Source: Caldifarciminota bacterium (GTDB lineage Bacteria; Hydrothermota; Hydrothermia; B15-G9; WFZT01). Taken from it: 6,110 nt of DNA. The notes below the pieces were generated by a model. That model saw only the letters and a program-made list of their open reading frames with translations. It did no database searches and was not told the DNA's origin. The translations under genes were made by a program, and so were the position numbers. Within the stretch, counting starts at the first letter, position 1. Each line of letters opens with the position of its first letter. Of the stretch, positions 5,691-6,110 are shown piece by piece. The stretch spans positions 1-6,110 of the forward strand of contig JALSOY010000268.1 in NCBI GenBank assembly GCA_026986235.1, written 5' to 3'.

Positions 5691-6110
5691 ATGGAGAAGG
5701 TGAGGTTTAAAAACGAAGAAAATATGGAACTCGTCGGTATCCTTCACATACCGGAGCGACCCCTGAAAACAGGAGTCGTTATAGCCCACGGATTCACAGG
5801 ACACAAGGATGCAAACTTTATTCCAGAGCTTTCCCGGAATTTAGAGGAGGCAGGATACCCTGTTCTCCGATTCGACTTTCGTGGTAACGGTGAAAGTGCC
5901 GGCAGGTTTGAAGAAGGTACCTGGACGGCCTTTTCCAGCGACCTTGGAAGTGCCATCAACTATATGAAGTCCAGAGGCTTCGATAGAATATATGTAATTG
6001 GTTTCAGCATGGGTGGTGCAGTTTCCATAATAACATACTCAAGATTCAGGAACTTTAACAGGCTGGTACTCGTCGCACCCGCCATCAAACCGGCATCGGA
6101 TACTTTTATC
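5691..6110 (+). CDS. alpha/beta hydrolase (serine esterase/acyl hydrolase-like), 3'-truncated by window edge
   Basis: This is the first 140 codons of an alpha/beta-hydrolase-fold protein, normally about 240-280 residues, so roughly half is present. Visible are the N-terminal strand pair VRFKNEENMELVGILHIPE (4-22), the oxyanion-hole motif HGFTG (33-37), RFDFRGNGES (60-69) and the nucleophile elbow GFSMGG (104-109) with S106 as the likely catalytic serine, followed by LVLVAPA (125-131). The acid and histidine of the triad lie beyond the window. There is no signal peptide, so a cytoplasmic enzyme is expected. The substrate cannot be read from the sequence; relatives act on small esters, acyl groups or peptides. 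The start at 5691 is chosen because homology to the first strand begins there and an in-frame TAA lies at 5679-5681. Its ribosome site is poor, and ATG 5724 is the fallback but would remove the first strand. It is transcribed away from the por operon. Confidence 0.85.
   Translation, partial: MEKVRFKNEENMELVGILHIPERPLKTGVVIAHGFTGHKDANFIPELSRNLEEAGYPVLRFDFRGNGESAGRFEEGTWTAFSSDLGSAINYMKSRGFDRIYVIGFSMGGAVSIITYSRFRNFNRLVLVAPAIKPASDTFI

Noticed and set aside
5744..5959. Minus-strand 71-codon open frame
   Set aside because: It lies fully inside the alpha/beta hydrolase gene, whose conserved motifs are on the plus strand; it has no motifs of its own.

Overview
The window comes from an anaerobic bacterium of moderate GC content, possibly a thermophile or close to one. 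The evidence is a four-subunit, archaeal/thermophile-style 2-oxoacid:ferredoxin oxidoreductase, an enzyme type that needs low-potential electron carriers and oxygen-poor cells. The presence of mnmA and the promoter and Shine-Dalgarno patterns point to Bacteria. Nothing in the sequence fixes a genus.

Layout. Positions 1-789 (+) hold the 3' three-quarters of mnmA, the tRNA U34 2-thiouridylase; its start lies upstream of the window. It converges on a four-gene leftward operon, with only 26 bp between the two stop codons. A perfect 30-bp palindrome (785-814) fills this gap and probably ends transcription in both directions. The operon reads, in transcription order: gamma subunit (5170-4592), a GltD-like FAD/NAD(P)H oxidoreductase fused to a two-cluster ferredoxin domain (4595-2934), alpha subunit (2923-1745) and beta subunit (1748-816). 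Two junctions are ATGA overlaps, and at the third the stop codon lies inside the next gene's Shine-Dalgarno. The four proteins are therefore almost certainly made together as one complex.

Positions 5171-5690 hold no gene. This 520-bp divergent region contains a strong sigma70-type promoter for the operon (TTGACA, 16 bp, AATAAT), a 185-bp array of C5/G5 hairpins with imperfect 20-bp terminal inverted repeats, and an 18-bp direct repeat whose left copy supplies the operon's -35 box. It also carries an extended -10 promoter for the rightward gene. That gene (5691 to the window end) is the N-terminal half of an alpha/beta hydrolase.

How the genes work together: alpha, beta and gamma form the thiamine-pyrophosphate enzyme that interconverts pyruvate (most likely substrate) + CoA and acetyl-CoA + CO2. 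The normal delta ferredoxin subunit is here the C-terminal tail of a flavoprotein with a second, NAD(P)H-binding Rossmann fold. The inferred electron path is TPP to the beta-subunit [4Fe-4S], then the two delta clusters, FAD and NAD(P), in either direction. This would tie pyruvate oxidation or synthesis directly to a pyridine nucleotide, and it is the most interesting biology in the window.
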